Source: Bacillus sp. J37
GTDB taxonomy: Bacteria > Bacillota > Bacilli > Bacillales > Bacillaceae
Length of the DNA: 55,959 nucleotides
Assembly: GCF_000518865.1 (NCBI RefSeq)
Contig: NZ_JAEK01000031.1
Location: 1-55,959 of the forward strand
Reading direction: 5' to 3'
Shown: positions 27,571 through 37,695 of the stretch, in pieces
How positions within the stretch are numbered: position 1 is the first letter of the stretch
How the letters are laid out: each line of letters opens with the position of its first letter
Notes under the pieces: model-generated
The model's database searches: none
Seen by the model: the letters and a program-made list of their open reading frames with translations, nothing else
What the model was told of the DNA's origin: nothing
Program-made: the position numbers and the translations under genes

Positions 27571-28933
27571 ACGCTGGAACACCTTCATCATCAAATCGCC
27601 GTTCTAAATTAACGAACTTATTATATTCTTTTACGAATGCTAACGAACATGTACCAACCGGGCCATTACGTTGTTTTGCAATAATGATTTCAATAATATT
27701 TTTGTTTTCGGATTCCTTATCGTAGTAGTCATCACGATATAGGAAGGCAACAATATCAGCATCCTGCTCAATACTTCCTGATTCACGAATATCAGACATC
27801 ATCGGACGTTTATCCTGACGTTGCTCAACTCCACGCGATAACTGTGATAATGCAATAACAGGCACTTTTAATTCACGAGCTAATTCTTTAAGTGAACGGG
27901 AAATTTCTGATACCTCTTGTTGACGGTTATCTGTACGGCCGTTTCCTTGAATCAATTGAAGATAGTCAATTAAGACCATTCCAAGTCCACTTTCCTGCTT
28001 TAGTCTACGACATTTAGCACGAATATCACCAACTCGAATACCAGGTGTATCATCAATATAGATCCCAGAATCAGAGAGACTTCCCATTGCCATTGTAAGC
28101 TTACCCCAGTCTTCCGGTGTTAAAGATCCTGTTCTTAATCTCTGTGCATCAATATTTCCTTCTGCACATAACATCCTCATCACAAGCTGATCTGCACCCA
28201 TCTCAAGACTGAATATGGCTACATTTTCATCTGTCTTTGTTGCTACATTTTGAGCAATATTCAAAGCAAAGGCTGTTTTACCAACAGATGGACGAGCCGC
28301 TACAATAATGAGATCGTTTCGCTGAAACCCGGCTGTCATTCTATCTAATTCTATAAACCCTGTTGGAATACCTGTAACATCACCTTTCCGGTCATGAAGG
28401 GTTTCAATATTATCATAGGTTTGTACAAGTACATCTTTAATGTTTTGAAAGGCACCGGCGTTTTTTCGCTGTGCAACCTCCATAATTGTCTTTTCGGCTT
28501 CACTGAGTAAGACTTCAACCTCATCTTCTCTGCTATATCCATCCTGTGCAATGGTAGTAGCTGTACGAATCAGTCTTCTTAAAATTGATTTTTCTTCAAC
28601 GATTTTTCCGTAGTACTCTATATTTGCAGCTGTTGGTGCTGAGTTTGCCAAATCACTTAGATAGGAAACTCCACCTACTTCTTCTAGTAAATTTACATCA
28701 GCTAATTCAGAAGTTACCGTTACTAAATCTACCGGCTCACCTTTGTCTGAAAGCTCAAGCATCGCATTATATATTTTCTGATGGGCAGCACGATAAAAAT
28801 CATCAGGAATTAATAGCTCTGATGCTAAAGTAAGAGAGGATGGTTGTAGGAAAATAGCTCCTAAAACAGCCTGTTCTGCTTCAATATTTTGTGGTGGAAT
28901 ACGATCACCAAGTAACTCGTTAATGATGATCAC
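27569..28933 (-). CDS. dnaC: Replicative DNA helicase DnaC (DnaB family)
   Basis: The hexameric helicase of the replication fork. The N-terminal primase-interacting domain covers about 1-150 (PPQNIEAEQAVLGAIFLQP); the RecA-like domain has Walker A ARPSVGKTAFA near 210, FSLEMG, Walker B LIDYLQLI and SQLSRGVEQR. The length of 454 residues is normal. The start is unusual: there is no ATG. The first in-frame codon after a stop is GTG (28933), only two bases from the AAAGGA site, while the codon that aligns with the B. subtilis start is an ATT at 28924 with 11-base spacing. I report the GTG frame limit. The gene is downstream of rplI. Confidence 0.97.
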   Translation of the reverse strand: MIIINELLGDRIPPQNIEAEQAVLGAIFLQPSSLTLASELLIPDDFYRAAHQKIYNAMLELSDKGEPVDLVTVTSELADVNLLEEVGGVSYLSDLANSAPTAANIEYYGKIVEEKSILRRLIRTATTIAQDGYSREDEVEVLLSEAEKTIMEVAQRKNAGAFQNIKDVLVQTYDNIETLHDRKGDVTGIPTGFIELDRMTAGFQRNDLIIVAARPSVGKTAFALNIAQNVATKTDENVAIFSLEMGADQLVMRMLCAEGNIDAQRLRTGSLTPEDWGKLTMAMGSLSDSGIYIDDTPGIRVGDIRAKCRRLKQESGLGMVLIDYLQLIQGNGRTDNRQQEVSEISRSLKELARELKVPVIALSQLSRGVEQRQDKRPMMSDIRESGSIEQDADIVAFLYRDDYYDKESENKNIIEIIIAKQRNGPVGTCSLAFVKEYNKFVNLERRFDDEGVPA

Positions 28934-29041
28934 CGTCCTTTAAGTTTATAGTAATCTACTACTAAGGATAAAAAAAAAGTGGCTCCGCTTCAAGACAAAT
29001 TTCACTCTTTCCACCAAACCACAACCATTACCAACATTTAC

Positions 29042-29488
29042 TTACTGTTCTTTTACATGGACTTTGATCGTTGCACTTACTTCAGGATGAAGCTTAGCAG
29101 GGACATTTGTATACCCAAGTGCACGAATACCATCTGGTAAATCTAGCTTCCGTTTATCAAGTTTAATACTATGGGTTTTCTTCAGCTCATCAGCAATTTG
29201 CTTGCTTGTTACAGAACCGAATAAACGACCGCCTTCACCTGATTTCGCTTGGATTTCAACCGTTAATTTTTCAAGATCAACCTTTAGTTGCTGCATTTGT
29301 TCCAGTTCTTCTATCGCTTCCTGCTCTACTTTTTTCTTTTGTGCATTTAATGAACTAACATTTGCGTTTGTTGCTTCTACTGCAAGGCCTTGCTTGATTA
29401 AGAAATTATGTGCATAGCCGTCAGCAACATTTTTTACTTCTCCTTTTTTCCCTTTACCTTTAACATCTTTTAAAAAGATTACCTTCAT
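29042..29488 (-). CDS. rplI: 50S ribosomal protein L9
   Basis: L9 of 148 residues: the N-terminal domain [19 protein letters not shown] and [14 protein letters not shown] is classic, followed by the long connecting helix and C-terminal rRNA-binding domain. It overlaps the end of gdpP by 4 bases (ATGA), so the two are translationally coupled. A T-rich stretch after its stop (28968-28980, minus strand) may act as a weak terminator before dnaC. Confidence 0.97.
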   Translation of the reverse strand: MKVIFLKDVKGKGKKGEVKNVADGYAHNFLIKQGLAVEATNANVSSLNAQKKKVEQEAIEELEQMQQLKVDLEKLTVEIQAKSGEGGRLFGSVTSKQIADELKKTHSIKLDKRKLDLPDGIRALGYTNVPAKLHPEVSATIKVHVKEQ

Positions 29489-31458
29489 GATTTTGTTCCT
29501 CCTTCTAGATAGTCTTCTAATGTTAATTTTAATCTATTTTCTGCTTCTTGTAACGTCGTTTGCTGCATTTGAGTGGCTGCATTTGTTAAATGACCACCGC
29601 CATCAAGAGCTTCCATAATGATCTGTACATTTACATCTCCCAAGGATCTGGCACTAATACTTATAATTTCCTCATTACGTTTCGCAATAACAAATGAAGC
29701 CTCAATACCATTCATTGTTAGTAACGTATCTGCAGCTTGTGCGATCGTTACTTGCTCATAAAAGTCAACATCCTCCGCAACTGTTATTGCAATTCCTTCT
29801 TTAAAAATAGAGGCATTCTGAATGAGCTTAGCACGCTTTACATAACTTGTAATGTCTTCTTTTAAGAATTTTTGTACTAATACTGTGTCAGCACCTTTTG
29901 CTCTTAAATAGGAAGCTGCGTCAAATGTGCGGGATCCGGTGCGAAGTGTAAAGCTTTTGGTATCTACAATAATACCTGCCAATAAAGCCGTCGCTTCAAT
30001 CATATTTACTTTTAAATGCTTCGGCTGATATTCCAATAGTTCTGTTACTAACTCTGCTGTAGAAGAAGCGTACGGCTCCATATAGACAAGAATCGGATCC
30101 TTTATAAACTCTTCTCCCCGTCTATGGTGGTCAATGACAATGACATGCTCACTTCTTGATAATACTCTTTCATCAATAACTAATGATGGTTTATGAGTAT
30201 CTACCACAATTAAAAGTGTATCATCTGTCATGATTTCCAGTGCCTGCTCCGGAGTAATAAACCTTGACCATAGTTCCGGATGTAATTTTACCTCAGCAAA
30301 TAATTGTTCTACACCCGAATCAAGTGCATCCGGATCTAAAATAATAAATCCTTCTTTTTCATTTACTTGTGAAACCTTCAAGATTCCAATAGCCGAACCA
30401 ATTGCATCCATATCAGGATATTTATGGCCCATGATCATCACTTTATCACTTTCAATTACAATTTCCTTTAAAGCATGGGAAATCACCCGTGCACGAACTC
30501 TGGTCCGCTTCTCCATTGGATTCGTTTTCCCACCAAAGAACTTCACCTTTCCATTTTGCTGCTTGATGGCTACCTGATCTCCTCCACGCCCTAATGCAAG
30601 GTCTAGACTTGATTGGGCTAAGTCTCCAAGCTCTTGCAAAGAAGATACACCAGAGCCTACTCCAATACTTAATGTTAGCGAAACATTATTGATTGTCGTT
30701 TTCTCACGTACTTCGTCTAGTATTGAGAACTTTGTTTTCATTAATTTTGTTAAAATATCTTCGTTTAATACTCCGATAAATCTTTCAGAAGAGGTTCTTT
30801 TAAGAAAGACACCGTAATCCTTTGCCCATTTATTTAATAGTGATGTTACCTCGCTATTTATAGCACTTCTTGTTTGATCATCCATCCCTTGAGTAACCTC
30901 ATCATAATTATCCAGGAATATAAATGCTAAAGCTGTTCGTTCATCTTCATATTGCTTTTCAATCTCGATTTGCTCAGTAACATCAAAGAAATAAATTAAA
31001 CGCTCTTCTCTTTTAATGATCACCCTAAATTCCCTGTCATACAATGCGATTGTATCTGACTCAACTTCTTGTTTGATCAGCGGAACTAAAGAATCGGCAA
31101 GATCAAAGAGTGACCTGCCAACAAGTGTATCCTCATCAAAACAAGACGTCATAAAGGGATTCGACCATTCAATTTGAAATTGATCATTAAAAAGCATAAT
31201 TCCAATTGGCATTTCCATTAATGCTTCTTCGCCCACTTTTTTCAGTCGATATGAGAGCGTTGTTATGTACTCCTCCATCTCAGCTTTAAAATCTGAAAGA
31301 GCTCTTTTAATAAAATAAAGGACAGTGGCTAGAATAACCAATAAAATAGATCCAAGGATCCAATTATAAATGCATATAAAAAGTACTGCTATCACTGTTA
31401 CGCCAATCAATGCATAAATAGGATAACGGATTAATGGTTTTTCATAAAAACTTGGCAT
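29485..31458 (-). CDS. gdpP: Cyclic-di-AMP phosphodiesterase GdpP (YybT)
   Basis: GdpP hydrolyses c-di-AMP, controlling potassium balance, wall stress and beta-lactam tolerance. From the start [15 protein letters not shown] the protein is 657 residues, as in B. subtilis. Two membrane segments (about 12-55) are followed by a PAS domain, a degenerate GGDEF domain (about 170-300) and a DHH-DHHA1 domain (about 335-655) with [32 protein letters not shown] and the GGGHLTNAA end. The frame is open for 20 further codons upstream and overlaps yybS; GAGGAG lies 14 bases before my start, so a longer form cannot be excluded. Confidence 0.95.
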   Translation of the reverse strand: MPSFYEKPLIRYPIYALIGVTVIAVLFICIYNWILGSILLVILATVLYFIKRALSDFKAEMEEYITTLSYRLKKVGEEALMEMPIGIMLFNDQFQIEWSNPFMTSCFDEDTLVGRSLFDLADSLVPLIKQEVESDTIALYDREFRVIIKREERLIYFFDVTEQIEIEKQYEDERTALAFIFLDNYDEVTQGMDDQTRSAINSEVTSLLNKWAKDYGVFLKRTSSERFIGVLNEDILTKLMKTKFSILDEVREKTTINNVSLTLSIGVGSGVSSLQELGDLAQSSLDLALGRGGDQVAIKQQNGKVKFFGGKTNPMEKRTRVRARVISHALKEIVIESDKVMIMGHKYPDMDAIGSAIGILKVSQVNEKEGFIILDPDALDSGVEQLFAEVKLHPELWSRFITPEQALEIMTDDTLLIVVDTHKPSLVIDERVLSRSEHVIVIDHHRRGEEFIKDPILVYMEPYASSTAELVTELLEYQPKHLKVNMIEATALLAGIIVDTKSFTLRTGSRTFDAASYLRAKGADTVLVQKFLKEDITSYVKRAKLIQNASIFKEGIAITVAEDVDFYEQVTIAQAADTLLTMNGIEASFVIAKRNEEIISISARSLGDVNVQIIMEALDGGGHLTNAATQMQQTTLQEAENRLKLTLEDYLEGGTKS

Positions 31459-31495
31459 GTTGTTTTCATCAACTCCTCGCAACAGTGAATAAAAC

Positions 31496-32431
31496 CTATT
31501 TTTTTGATAATTTACCACGGAGAGGAAACCCTAAATCAATTATACCTAAGATTCTTATAAGATAAAGGAGTATTGGAATAAGAAATGAGCCGATTAAAAT
31601 TGAAATTGGCACAGCCTTTGACCATCCCTTTACATATGAATAATAAAAAATAAATGAGAATCCTTGCATAATAACAAAAAATTGCAAGATAAAATAAAGG
31701 TTAATTATAGCAGTAAAATAGAAGGTTTCTGTATCTTGATTCACCATTAGCAAAATAGAAACAATTAAATAATACCATACAATACTTTGCGGCAGTTTCC
31801 AATCGCGAAAAGGTTTTAATGGAGCAAGATCAAACCTTAATCTTTTTAATATCGGCATAGCAAGTAAATGAGTAATAACAGCTGAAATCATTCCAATTGT
31901 CACAAATATTGTAGGAACTAAATGAACCATTAATTCCAATCCTTCTTCTAATTGAGCGAACTGTGCATTGATTTGCTCTTCAGCCGTAAATGACTCCAAA
32001 ATTTTTTTTGATTGTTGAATGGATTGTTCAAGGAGACTAATTGAATCCTGGATAAAATCGATATTCATAAATAGCTTGGCACCAATATAGGCAACAATCA
32101 TGCTAAATGTATAAGCTAAGCTTCCCCCAACCAGTACCCCGAGTGTTTGCTTACGCTTATAAAAATAGCCCATTATGACACCACTTAAACCAAAAGTAAC
32201 AGCTGTTAACACGCTAAATATAGAGCCAAACAAAATCGAAAGAATACTTCCTGCAAAAATGAGCAGAAACGTAAGTCGAATACCATGCCTGAGCGTAAAA
32301 ATGATAAAAGGCAATGGCAAAGCAAACAGAACAATCGTCCCAATAACAGGGACGTATCTTGCAAAAAGCATCAGAACTAAATAAAGTGCTATTAATACAG
32401 CTCCTTCTGTTAAAACATGAGCCTTTTTCAC
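31496..32431 (-). CDS. yybS: DUF2232 membrane protein YybS
   Basis: A 311-residue polytopic protein with about eight hydrophobic segments and a small charged region in the middle (about 120-150). It matches the YybS/DUF2232 family, whose members resemble substrate-binding subunits of energy-coupling transporters; no function is established. It is conserved immediately upstream of gdpP and is probably cotranscribed with it. Confidence 0.88.
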   Translation of the reverse strand: MKKAHVLTEGAVLIALYLVLMLFARYVPVIGTIVLFALPLPFIIFTLRHGIRLTFLLIFAGSILSILFGSIFSVLTAVTFGLSGVIMGYFYKRKQTLGVLVGGSLAYTFSMIVAYIGAKLFMNIDFIQDSISLLEQSIQQSKKILESFTAEEQINAQFAQLEEGLELMVHLVPTIFVTIGMISAVITHLLAMPILKRLRFDLAPLKPFRDWKLPQSIVWYYLIVSILLMVNQDTETFYFTAIINLYFILQFFVIMQGFSFIFYYSYVKGWSKAVPISILIGSFLIPILLYLIRILGIIDLGFPLRGKLSKK

Positions 32432-32564
32432 AATGACACCTCTTTAAAATCATCTAAGAAAAGCGCAAGCGCCTAGATCAACCATCTAAACAAATCCTTC
32501 TATGTAACATGTCTTTACTAAATCTTACCCTAAAATTTCTTTAAAAATGCGGTATTTAATGACG

Positions 32565-32604
32565 AAAAAAGCACAGATAGGAATAAATCCATCTCTGTGC
32601 TTTT
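32565..32604 (-). terminator. Terminator of rpsF-ssbA-rpsR operon
   Basis: AAAAGCACAGA (minus strand) pairs with TCTGTGCTTTT across a 16-base interior and is followed by a T-run, just after the rpsR stop. Confidence 0.85.
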
Positions 32605-32610
32605 CATTCA

Positions 32611-32880
<270 letters not shown>

Positions 32881-32887
32881 TTATCTA

Positions 32888-33409
32888 TTAAAACGGTAAG
32901 TCATCGTCAGATATATCAATAGGTTTTCCATCATTTGCAAATGGATCGTCATCAAAGCTTGTACGACCTTGATTACGCTGATTTTGATCTGAACCGAATG
33001 GGTTTTGATTGCCAGAATTACCACCTTGGTACCCACCAAAGTTATTATTATTGTTGACGTTATTGTTGTTATTTCCTCCACCACTTGCTCCTCTAGGTTC
33101 AAGGAATTGGACACTTTCTGCAACAACTTCTGTTACATAAACACGTTTTCCAGTTTGATCTTCATAACTACGTGATTGCAATTTACCGTCAACACCTGCT
33201 AAGCTTCCTTTTTTCAGAAAGTTCGCTACGTTTTCAGCCTGTTTTCGCCAAATCACACAGTTAAGAAAATCTGCTTCTCTCTCACCTTGTTGGTTTGTAA
33301 ACGTACGGTTTACAGCTAGCGTGAAGGTAGCAACAGCTACTCCGCTTGGTGTGTAACGCAGATCTGGATCTTTTGTTAGTCTTCCAACTAGTACAACTCG
33401 ATTCAACAT
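32888..33409 (-). CDS. ssbA: Single-stranded DNA-binding protein SsbA
   Basis: A 173-residue SSB with the OB fold at about 1-105 ([37 protein letters not shown]) and the acidic tip ISDDDLPF that recruits repair and replication partners. The linker is unusually asparagine-rich: runs of N with GG are encoded by AAC/AAT repeats around 33020-33080, which may vary in length between strains. The start MLNRVV is three codons inside the longest frame and has AAGGATG upstream. Confidence 0.97.
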   Translation of the reverse strand: MLNRVVLVGRLTKDPDLRYTPSGVAVATFTLAVNRTFTNQQGEREADFLNCVIWRKQAENVANFLKKGSLAGVDGKLQSRSYEDQTGKRVYVTEVVAESVQFLEPRGASGGGNNNNNVNNNNNFGGYQGGNSGNQNPFGSDQNQRNQGRTSFDDDPFANDGKPIDISDDDLPF

Positions 33410-33446
33410 CAGAACCATCCTTTTTTGTATATCTTATCTATCACGA

Positions 33447-33737
33447 TTAGTCTTCTTTTTTAATTACGATATGGCGAATGATATCTTCGCTGATTTTCGC
33501 TAAACGATCGAATTCTTGAACAGCTGCAGCTTCAGAGCTTACTTGAAGAAGCATATAGTAACCATCACGGAAATCATTGATTTCATATGCTAGGCGACGT
33601 TTGCCCCACTCTTTCGCTTCTGCTACTTCCGCACCATTCTCAGATAAAACGTTGTTGAAACGCTCTACTAAAGCTTTCTTAGCTTCATCTTCAATGTTTG
33701 GGCGGATGATGTACATAACTTCGTACTTTCTCATCAT
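33447..33737 (-). CDS. rpsF: 30S ribosomal protein S6
   Basis: A 96-residue S6 ([20 protein letters not shown], then [19 protein letters not shown]). Two successive ATG codons are possible starts; GGAGG is 6 bases from the first and 9 from the second. First gene of the rpsF-ssbA-rpsR operon, with a promoter and a structured leader upstream. Confidence 0.97.
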   Translation of the reverse strand: MMRKYEVMYIIRPNIEDEAKKALVERFNNVLSENGAEVAEAKEWGKRRLAYEINDFRDGYYMLLQVSSEAAAVQEFDRLAKISEDIIRHIVIKKED

Positions 33738-33751
33738 CTTACACCTCCTTT

Positions 33752-33790
33752 TGGTCTAAACGGCCCACAACTGGGCAAGGAGCAATTAAA
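33752..33790 (-). promoter_or_regulatory. Possible S6:S18 autoregulatory leader
   Basis: In the rpsF leader, GCCCA and TGGGC form a 5-bp hairpin with a 4-base loop, directly followed by CCG-containing sequence (minus strand). A conserved CCG in such a hairpin is the S6:S18 binding signal in bacterial rpsF leaders. I recognise the arrangement but did not model the fold. Confidence 0.45.
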
Positions 33791-33814
33791 TAAATAAATT
33801 ACTCACAATTAGGT

Positions 33815-33843
33815 ATTATAACAAAAAGGTTCGAAACACGCAA
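33815..33843 (-). promoter_or_regulatory. rpsF operon promoter
   Basis: Minus strand: TTGCGT (33838-33843), 17 bases, perfect TATAAT (33815-33820). About 75 bases of leader precede rpsF. Confidence 0.75.
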
Positions 33844-33852
33844 GTTAGCAAA

Positions 33853-34953
33853 TTAAACATTGAAACGGAAGTGAATAACATCTCCATCTTGAACAATATA
33901 TTCTTTTCCTTCCAAACGAACCTTTCCTGCTTCACGTGCTGCTCCCATTGTTTTGGCTGCTAGTAAATCCTCATAAGAGACTGTTTCAGCACGAATGAAC
34001 CCTCTCTCAAAATCAGTATGAATGATGCCTGCACACTGAGGAGCCTTCATTCCTTTTTTAAATGTCCAAGCACGAACCTCTTGTTCACCAGCAGTAAAAT
34101 AAGTAGCTAGTCCAAGAAGCTGATAAGATGCTTTAATCAGTTGGTCTAAGCCTGATTCTTCTATGCCAAGTTCCTCTAAGAACATTTCTTTTTCTTCGCC
34201 CTCAAGCTCAGCAATCTCTGATTCAATTTTTGCGCATACAACGATTACTTCTGCATTTTCAGCAGCAGCAAATTCACGTACCTGCTTAACATAGGGATTG
34301 TTTGAAGGATCTGCTACTTCATCTTCACTAACATTTGCCACATAAAGAATCGGTTTAATTGTTAGAAGATGCAATTGCTTCACATATTTAAGTTGTTCTT
34401 CATTAAATTCAACTGCACGTGCAGGCTTTTCACTTTCAAATGCTTCTTTCAGTTTCACTAAAACTTCATGTTCAAATACAGCTGTTTTTTCCTTTTGCTT
34501 CGCCAATTTAGCAACGCGATCAATACGCTTATCAACTGTTTCTAGGTCAGCTAAAATCAATTCTAAATTGATTGTTTCAATATCTGAAATTGGATCTACC
34601 TTACCTGATACATGTGTAATATTGTCATCTGCAAAACAGCGCACAACATGGCAAATTGCATCTACTTGTCGAATATGTGAAAGGAATTTATTTCCTAAGC
34701 CTTCACCTTTACTTGCACCTTTAACAATTCCTGCAATATCAGTAAATTCAAATGCAGTTGGAATTGTTTTTTTCGGCTTTACAAGTTCTGTTAGTTTTTG
34801 TAAACGTTCATCAGGAACTTCTACAATTCCTACATTTGGATCTATTGTACAGAATGGATAGTTTGCTGATTCTGCTCCAGCTTGTGTAATTGCGTTAAAT
34901 AATGTAGATTTTCCTACGTTAGGTAGACCTACAATTCCAGCTGTTAATGCCAT
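33853..34953 (-). CDS. ychF: Ribosome-associated ATPase YchF (Obg family)
   Basis: A 366-residue P-loop protein of the YchF/OLA1 group, which prefers ATP over GTP and associates with ribosomes. G1 is GLPNVGKST at residues 8-16, followed by FTDIAGIVKGAS, a coiled-coil insertion (about 135-200) and a TGS domain at the C-terminus (RAWTFKKGMKAPQ to GDVIHFRFNV). The start MALTAGIVG has GAGGAG upstream; 17 upstream codons in the same frame are not supported. Confidence 0.96.
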   Translation of the reverse strand: MALTAGIVGLPNVGKSTLFNAITQAGAESANYPFCTIDPNVGIVEVPDERLQKLTELVKPKKTIPTAFEFTDIAGIVKGASKGEGLGNKFLSHIRQVDAICHVVRCFADDNITHVSGKVDPISDIETINLELILADLETVDKRIDRVAKLAKQKEKTAVFEHEVLVKLKEAFESEKPARAVEFNEEQLKYVKQLHLLTIKPILYVANVSEDEVADPSNNPYVKQVREFAAAENAEVIVVCAKIESEIAELEGEEKEMFLEELGIEESGLDQLIKASYQLLGLATYFTAGEQEVRAWTFKKGMKAPQCAGIIHTDFERGFIRAETVSYEDLLAAKTMGAAREAGKVRLEGKEYIVQDGDVIHFRFNV

Positions 34954-35130
34954 TTTTCCCACTCCTCTATCATAAAACAAAGAAATTTGTCCGTTTTCAA
35001 TCAATCTTCAACAATTATAGATAGTAAATGCTTAAAATACAAGCTTACATGTTAAATAACACTGTTTTAGAAAAGGCCGTTTTCACGTACTTTGTTCTTT
35101 TCAATGCAGTTAGAGGTTAAGAATTAGTCC

Positions 35131-35255
35131 GTTCCATTGCGCTGCAGTCACTCCATGCGCCGGGGAGGAAGCTGAGCCTCCTCGGCTTCGCCTGCGGGGT
35201 CTCAGCCTTTCCTCACTTCCCGCAGGAGTCGATTGTCTTCAGCTCCATTCCACTA
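35131..35255. repeat. Bacillus-type GC-rich intergenic repeat
   Basis: A 125-base segment with strong internal complementarity (GAGGAAGCTGAG with CTCAGCCTTTCCTC) and the phrase CCTCCTCGGCTTCGCCTGCG, much richer in GC than its surroundings. I recall this pattern as a repeated, non-coding element in several Bacillus genomes. The gap 34954-35450 otherwise holds a TCGCTTTCCGTAGGGCAG remnant near 35357 and the yyaE terminator, but no gene. Confidence 0.6.
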
Positions 35256-35414
35256 TAGAGTTTAAATAGTGTTTTAACCTCTGCGAAAACATACTGAAAA
35301 AAACATGTTTTTGTAATTAGTACCTTCAAAATAGTTTGATTAAAAGCTCCGTTTATACTCGCTTTCCGTAGGGCAGTCAGTGAGCTGTTTGAAAATTATA
35401 CTTTTAAAAAAGAT

Positions 35415-35448
35415 ATTAAAAAAGAGCCATTGCAGCTCTTTATAAAAA
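35415..35448 (-). terminator. Terminator of yyaE
   Basis: AAAGAGC and GCTCTTT form the stem around a 7-base loop, with TTTTTTAATA following on the minus strand, just beyond the yyaE stop. Confidence 0.8.
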
Positions 35449-35450
35449 AA

Positions 35451-37457
35451 TCAATCTACTTTTTCCAAGCCTACTAAACAGTCATATAAAGTACTTCCTT
35501 GTCCATTATCTGATACACGGTCAGGTGTGAGAAGGTTAACTGAACCACCGAACTTATGCCATAATCCTTCATCAACATTTATTGTTTTAGGATGTGCTTT
35601 TTTCATAATTTTGACTGTACCGTTTAATTCTCCACGGCTATTATGAATTCTCACCTTGTCTCCTTCAGCTAATTGCTTTTCGAGTGCAATATCCTCTGAT
35701 ACTTCAATTTTTACTGATTGCATAGCTTCTATTAACACATAATGCTGCGAATGATTTGAGCGTAATGGATGAATCGATAGTAACTGATAAGGATATTTCT
35801 CTGCTAGTCCAGGGTTTGTATGTCCTGATTCAACAGGGAATAGATATTGCGGTTTACCTACAAATCCTTTTATAGATCCTAATTCTGACGTAAACTCAAA
35901 TTTCCCGCTCGGTGTTGAAAATTTCATATCATTCCATGGTGTATAGTTAACAGGTAATGGCAGTCTTTTTTCCTCTTTAAGCTTATTAAGTGTAATACCC
36001 TCTGACTCAAGCCCCATCATTCCCATTTTCAGAAACTCGTCTCTTGTATAGGAAAATTCCTTACCAAACCCTAATCGTCCTGCCAGCTGTGTCCAAATCC
36101 ATAAATCAGACTTTGCCTGACCTGGAGGTTCTACCAGTTTTTCTCCATAATTTACATAATGATGATACATAGATGCATAATAGATATCTTCTTCTTCAAA
36201 GACAGTTGTAGCAGGTAAAACATAATCAGCCATCTCAGCTGTATCTGTTAAAAAATGATCAATCACTACAACAGTTTCAACTGACTGAAATGCTTTAATG
36301 ATTTTTGTAGAGTCAGGAACCTGGGCAATCGGATTTCCACATGTCACAATAATCATTTTGATCGTTGGATCAATTGATTTCAATATTCCATCAGCCTGTT
36401 CCATCATTGTAAAAGTTCTGGATTCCGTTTTTTTATCATTTAAAGCAAGAGCATTCATACTAAAGCTCTTCCCAACCTGAATATTGCCGAAGTTGGCTCC
36501 ACCACCTCGAACTCCAACATTCCCACTTATGGCAACTAATGCATCAATTAAACGGATTGTATTTCCACCATTTGCATATCGCTGCATCCCAAGTCCCAGG
36601 AATGTTGAGGTTGGCCCATTTGCAAAAATGGAAGCTAAATATTCAATTTCTGATAAAGAAATCTCTGCCTTTGAACAAATTTCATCGATCGTGAATTGAT
36701 TTAACAACTCAAGTAAGTCGTTGTATCCTACAGTATAGTTTTCAATAAAATTTGTATCTTCTTTATTTTCCTGAATAAGTACTTTCATAATACCTATCGC
36801 TACTAGACCGTCCATACCCGGTTTAATCGAAATATATTGATCAGAAATTTTTGCTGTTGCATTATAAATGGGATCTATAACAGTAATTGTTGCTCCCTGC
36901 TTTTTTGCTTCTTGGAGCTTTTGAAACAAATGCATATTCGTTCTTGCTACATTTCTTCCCCAAATAACAATATGTTGGCTATGGAGAATATCATCCGGAG
37001 CATGACTATCCGAGCTACCGAAGTCCCAAGTTTGAGCTTCAATACCAGATCCCCAGCAAATACTACCAACTAAATGAGTTGCTCCTCCAAAACAATTAAA
37101 GAATCTTTTATCTAGATTTTTTAATAGGCCATTATTTGCATAGTCATGACTATGCAAAACTGCAGTAGGTCCATATAATTCCTTAATATCGCTCATTTTT
37201 TCAGCAATCTCATCAAGAGCCTGATTCCAGGAGATTTCTTTAAAATGGCCATCAACCTTTTTTAAAGGAACAGTTAATCTCTTTTTTGAATTTGTCTTCG
37301 TTTCTAGCATCCGTCCTCTTCCACAAATCTTACCTTGAGTAATTGGATGGTCTTTATCTCCTTCAACCTTCACTACTTTTCCGTTCTCAACTGTTACTTC
37401 AAAACCACAGCTATCCCAGCAATTTAAGGGACATGATGACTTAAATACTTGTTTCAT
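35451..37457 (-). CDS. yyaE: Molybdopterin oxidoreductase YyaE (formate dehydrogenase-like)
   Basis: A 668-residue member of the DMSO-reductase superfamily. The N-terminal [4Fe-4S] site is CPLNCWDSC (Cys9, 13, 17) plus a fourth Cys in KICGRGR. Bis-MGD binding follows (CWGSGIEAQTWDFGSSDSH, WGRNVARTNMH, VIDPIYNATA), with MGD-binding C-terminal domain HPLRSNHSQHYVL. No signal peptide is visible, so it acts in the cytoplasm. The substrate is unknown for YyaE. It is 16 bases after the small DUF951 gene and was probably transcribed with it and the MscS gene. Confidence 0.9.
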   Translation of the reverse strand: MKQVFKSSCPLNCWDSCGFEVTVENGKVVKVEGDKDHPITQGKICGRGRMLETKTNSKKRLTVPLKKVDGHFKEISWNQALDEIAEKMSDIKELYGPTAVLHSHDYANNGLLKNLDKRFFNCFGGATHLVGSICWGSGIEAQTWDFGSSDSHAPDDILHSQHIVIWGRNVARTNMHLFQKLQEAKKQGATITVIDPIYNATAKISDQYISIKPGMDGLVAIGIMKVLIQENKEDTNFIENYTVGYNDLLELLNQFTIDEICSKAEISLSEIEYLASIFANGPTSTFLGLGMQRYANGGNTIRLIDALVAISGNVGVRGGGANFGNIQVGKSFSMNALALNDKKTESRTFTMMEQADGILKSIDPTIKMIIVTCGNPIAQVPDSTKIIKAFQSVETVVVIDHFLTDTAEMADYVLPATTVFEEEDIYYASMYHHYVNYGEKLVEPPGQAKSDLWIWTQLAGRLGFGKEFSYTRDEFLKMGMMGLESEGITLNKLKEEKRLPLPVNYTPWNDMKFSTPSGKFEFTSELGSIKGFVGKPQYLFPVESGHTNPGLAEKYPYQLLSIHPLRSNHSQHYVLIEAMQSVKIEVSEDIALEKQLAEGDKVRIHNSRGELNGTVKIMKKAHPKTINVDEGLWHKFGGSVNLLTPDRVSDNGQGSTLYDCLVGLEKVD

Positions 37458-37473
37458 ATTTGCTCATCCCCAC

Positions 37474-37680
37474 TTACAATTCGTTTGCTTCCTCGTTTCG
37501 AACCAATACTTTTTTTAATTTTCTAGAAAACTCCCTGCGAGGAATGAGTACACTATGATCACAACCTTGGCATTTAATCCGTACATCCATTCCCATTCTA
37601 ATAATTTTCCACTCATTTGTTCCACATGGATGCTGTTTTTTCATTTCAACAATATCATTTAAACCAAATTCTTTATCCAA
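37474..37680 (-). CDS. yyzM: DUF951 small protein YyzM
   Basis: A 68-residue DUF951 protein: FGLNDIVEMKKQHPCGTNEWKI, then IKCQGCDHSVLIPRREF. The cysteine pattern (C19 and CxxC around 41-44) suggests a zinc or nucleic-acid binding fold. It starts at TTG with GGAGGAGG upstream. Function is unknown in the family. It sits between the MscS gene and yyaE, as in other Bacillus. Confidence 0.9.
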   Translation of the reverse strand: MDKEFGLNDIVEMKKQHPCGTNEWKIIRMGMDVRIKCQGCDHSVLIPRREFSRKLKKVLVRNEEANEL

Positions 37681-37695
37681 TTTAATGCCTCCTCC

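Noticed and set aside
32881-33126. Minus-strand frame of 81 codons inside ssbA
   Set aside because: It is a frame-shifted shadow of the Asn-rich linker repeats of SsbA.
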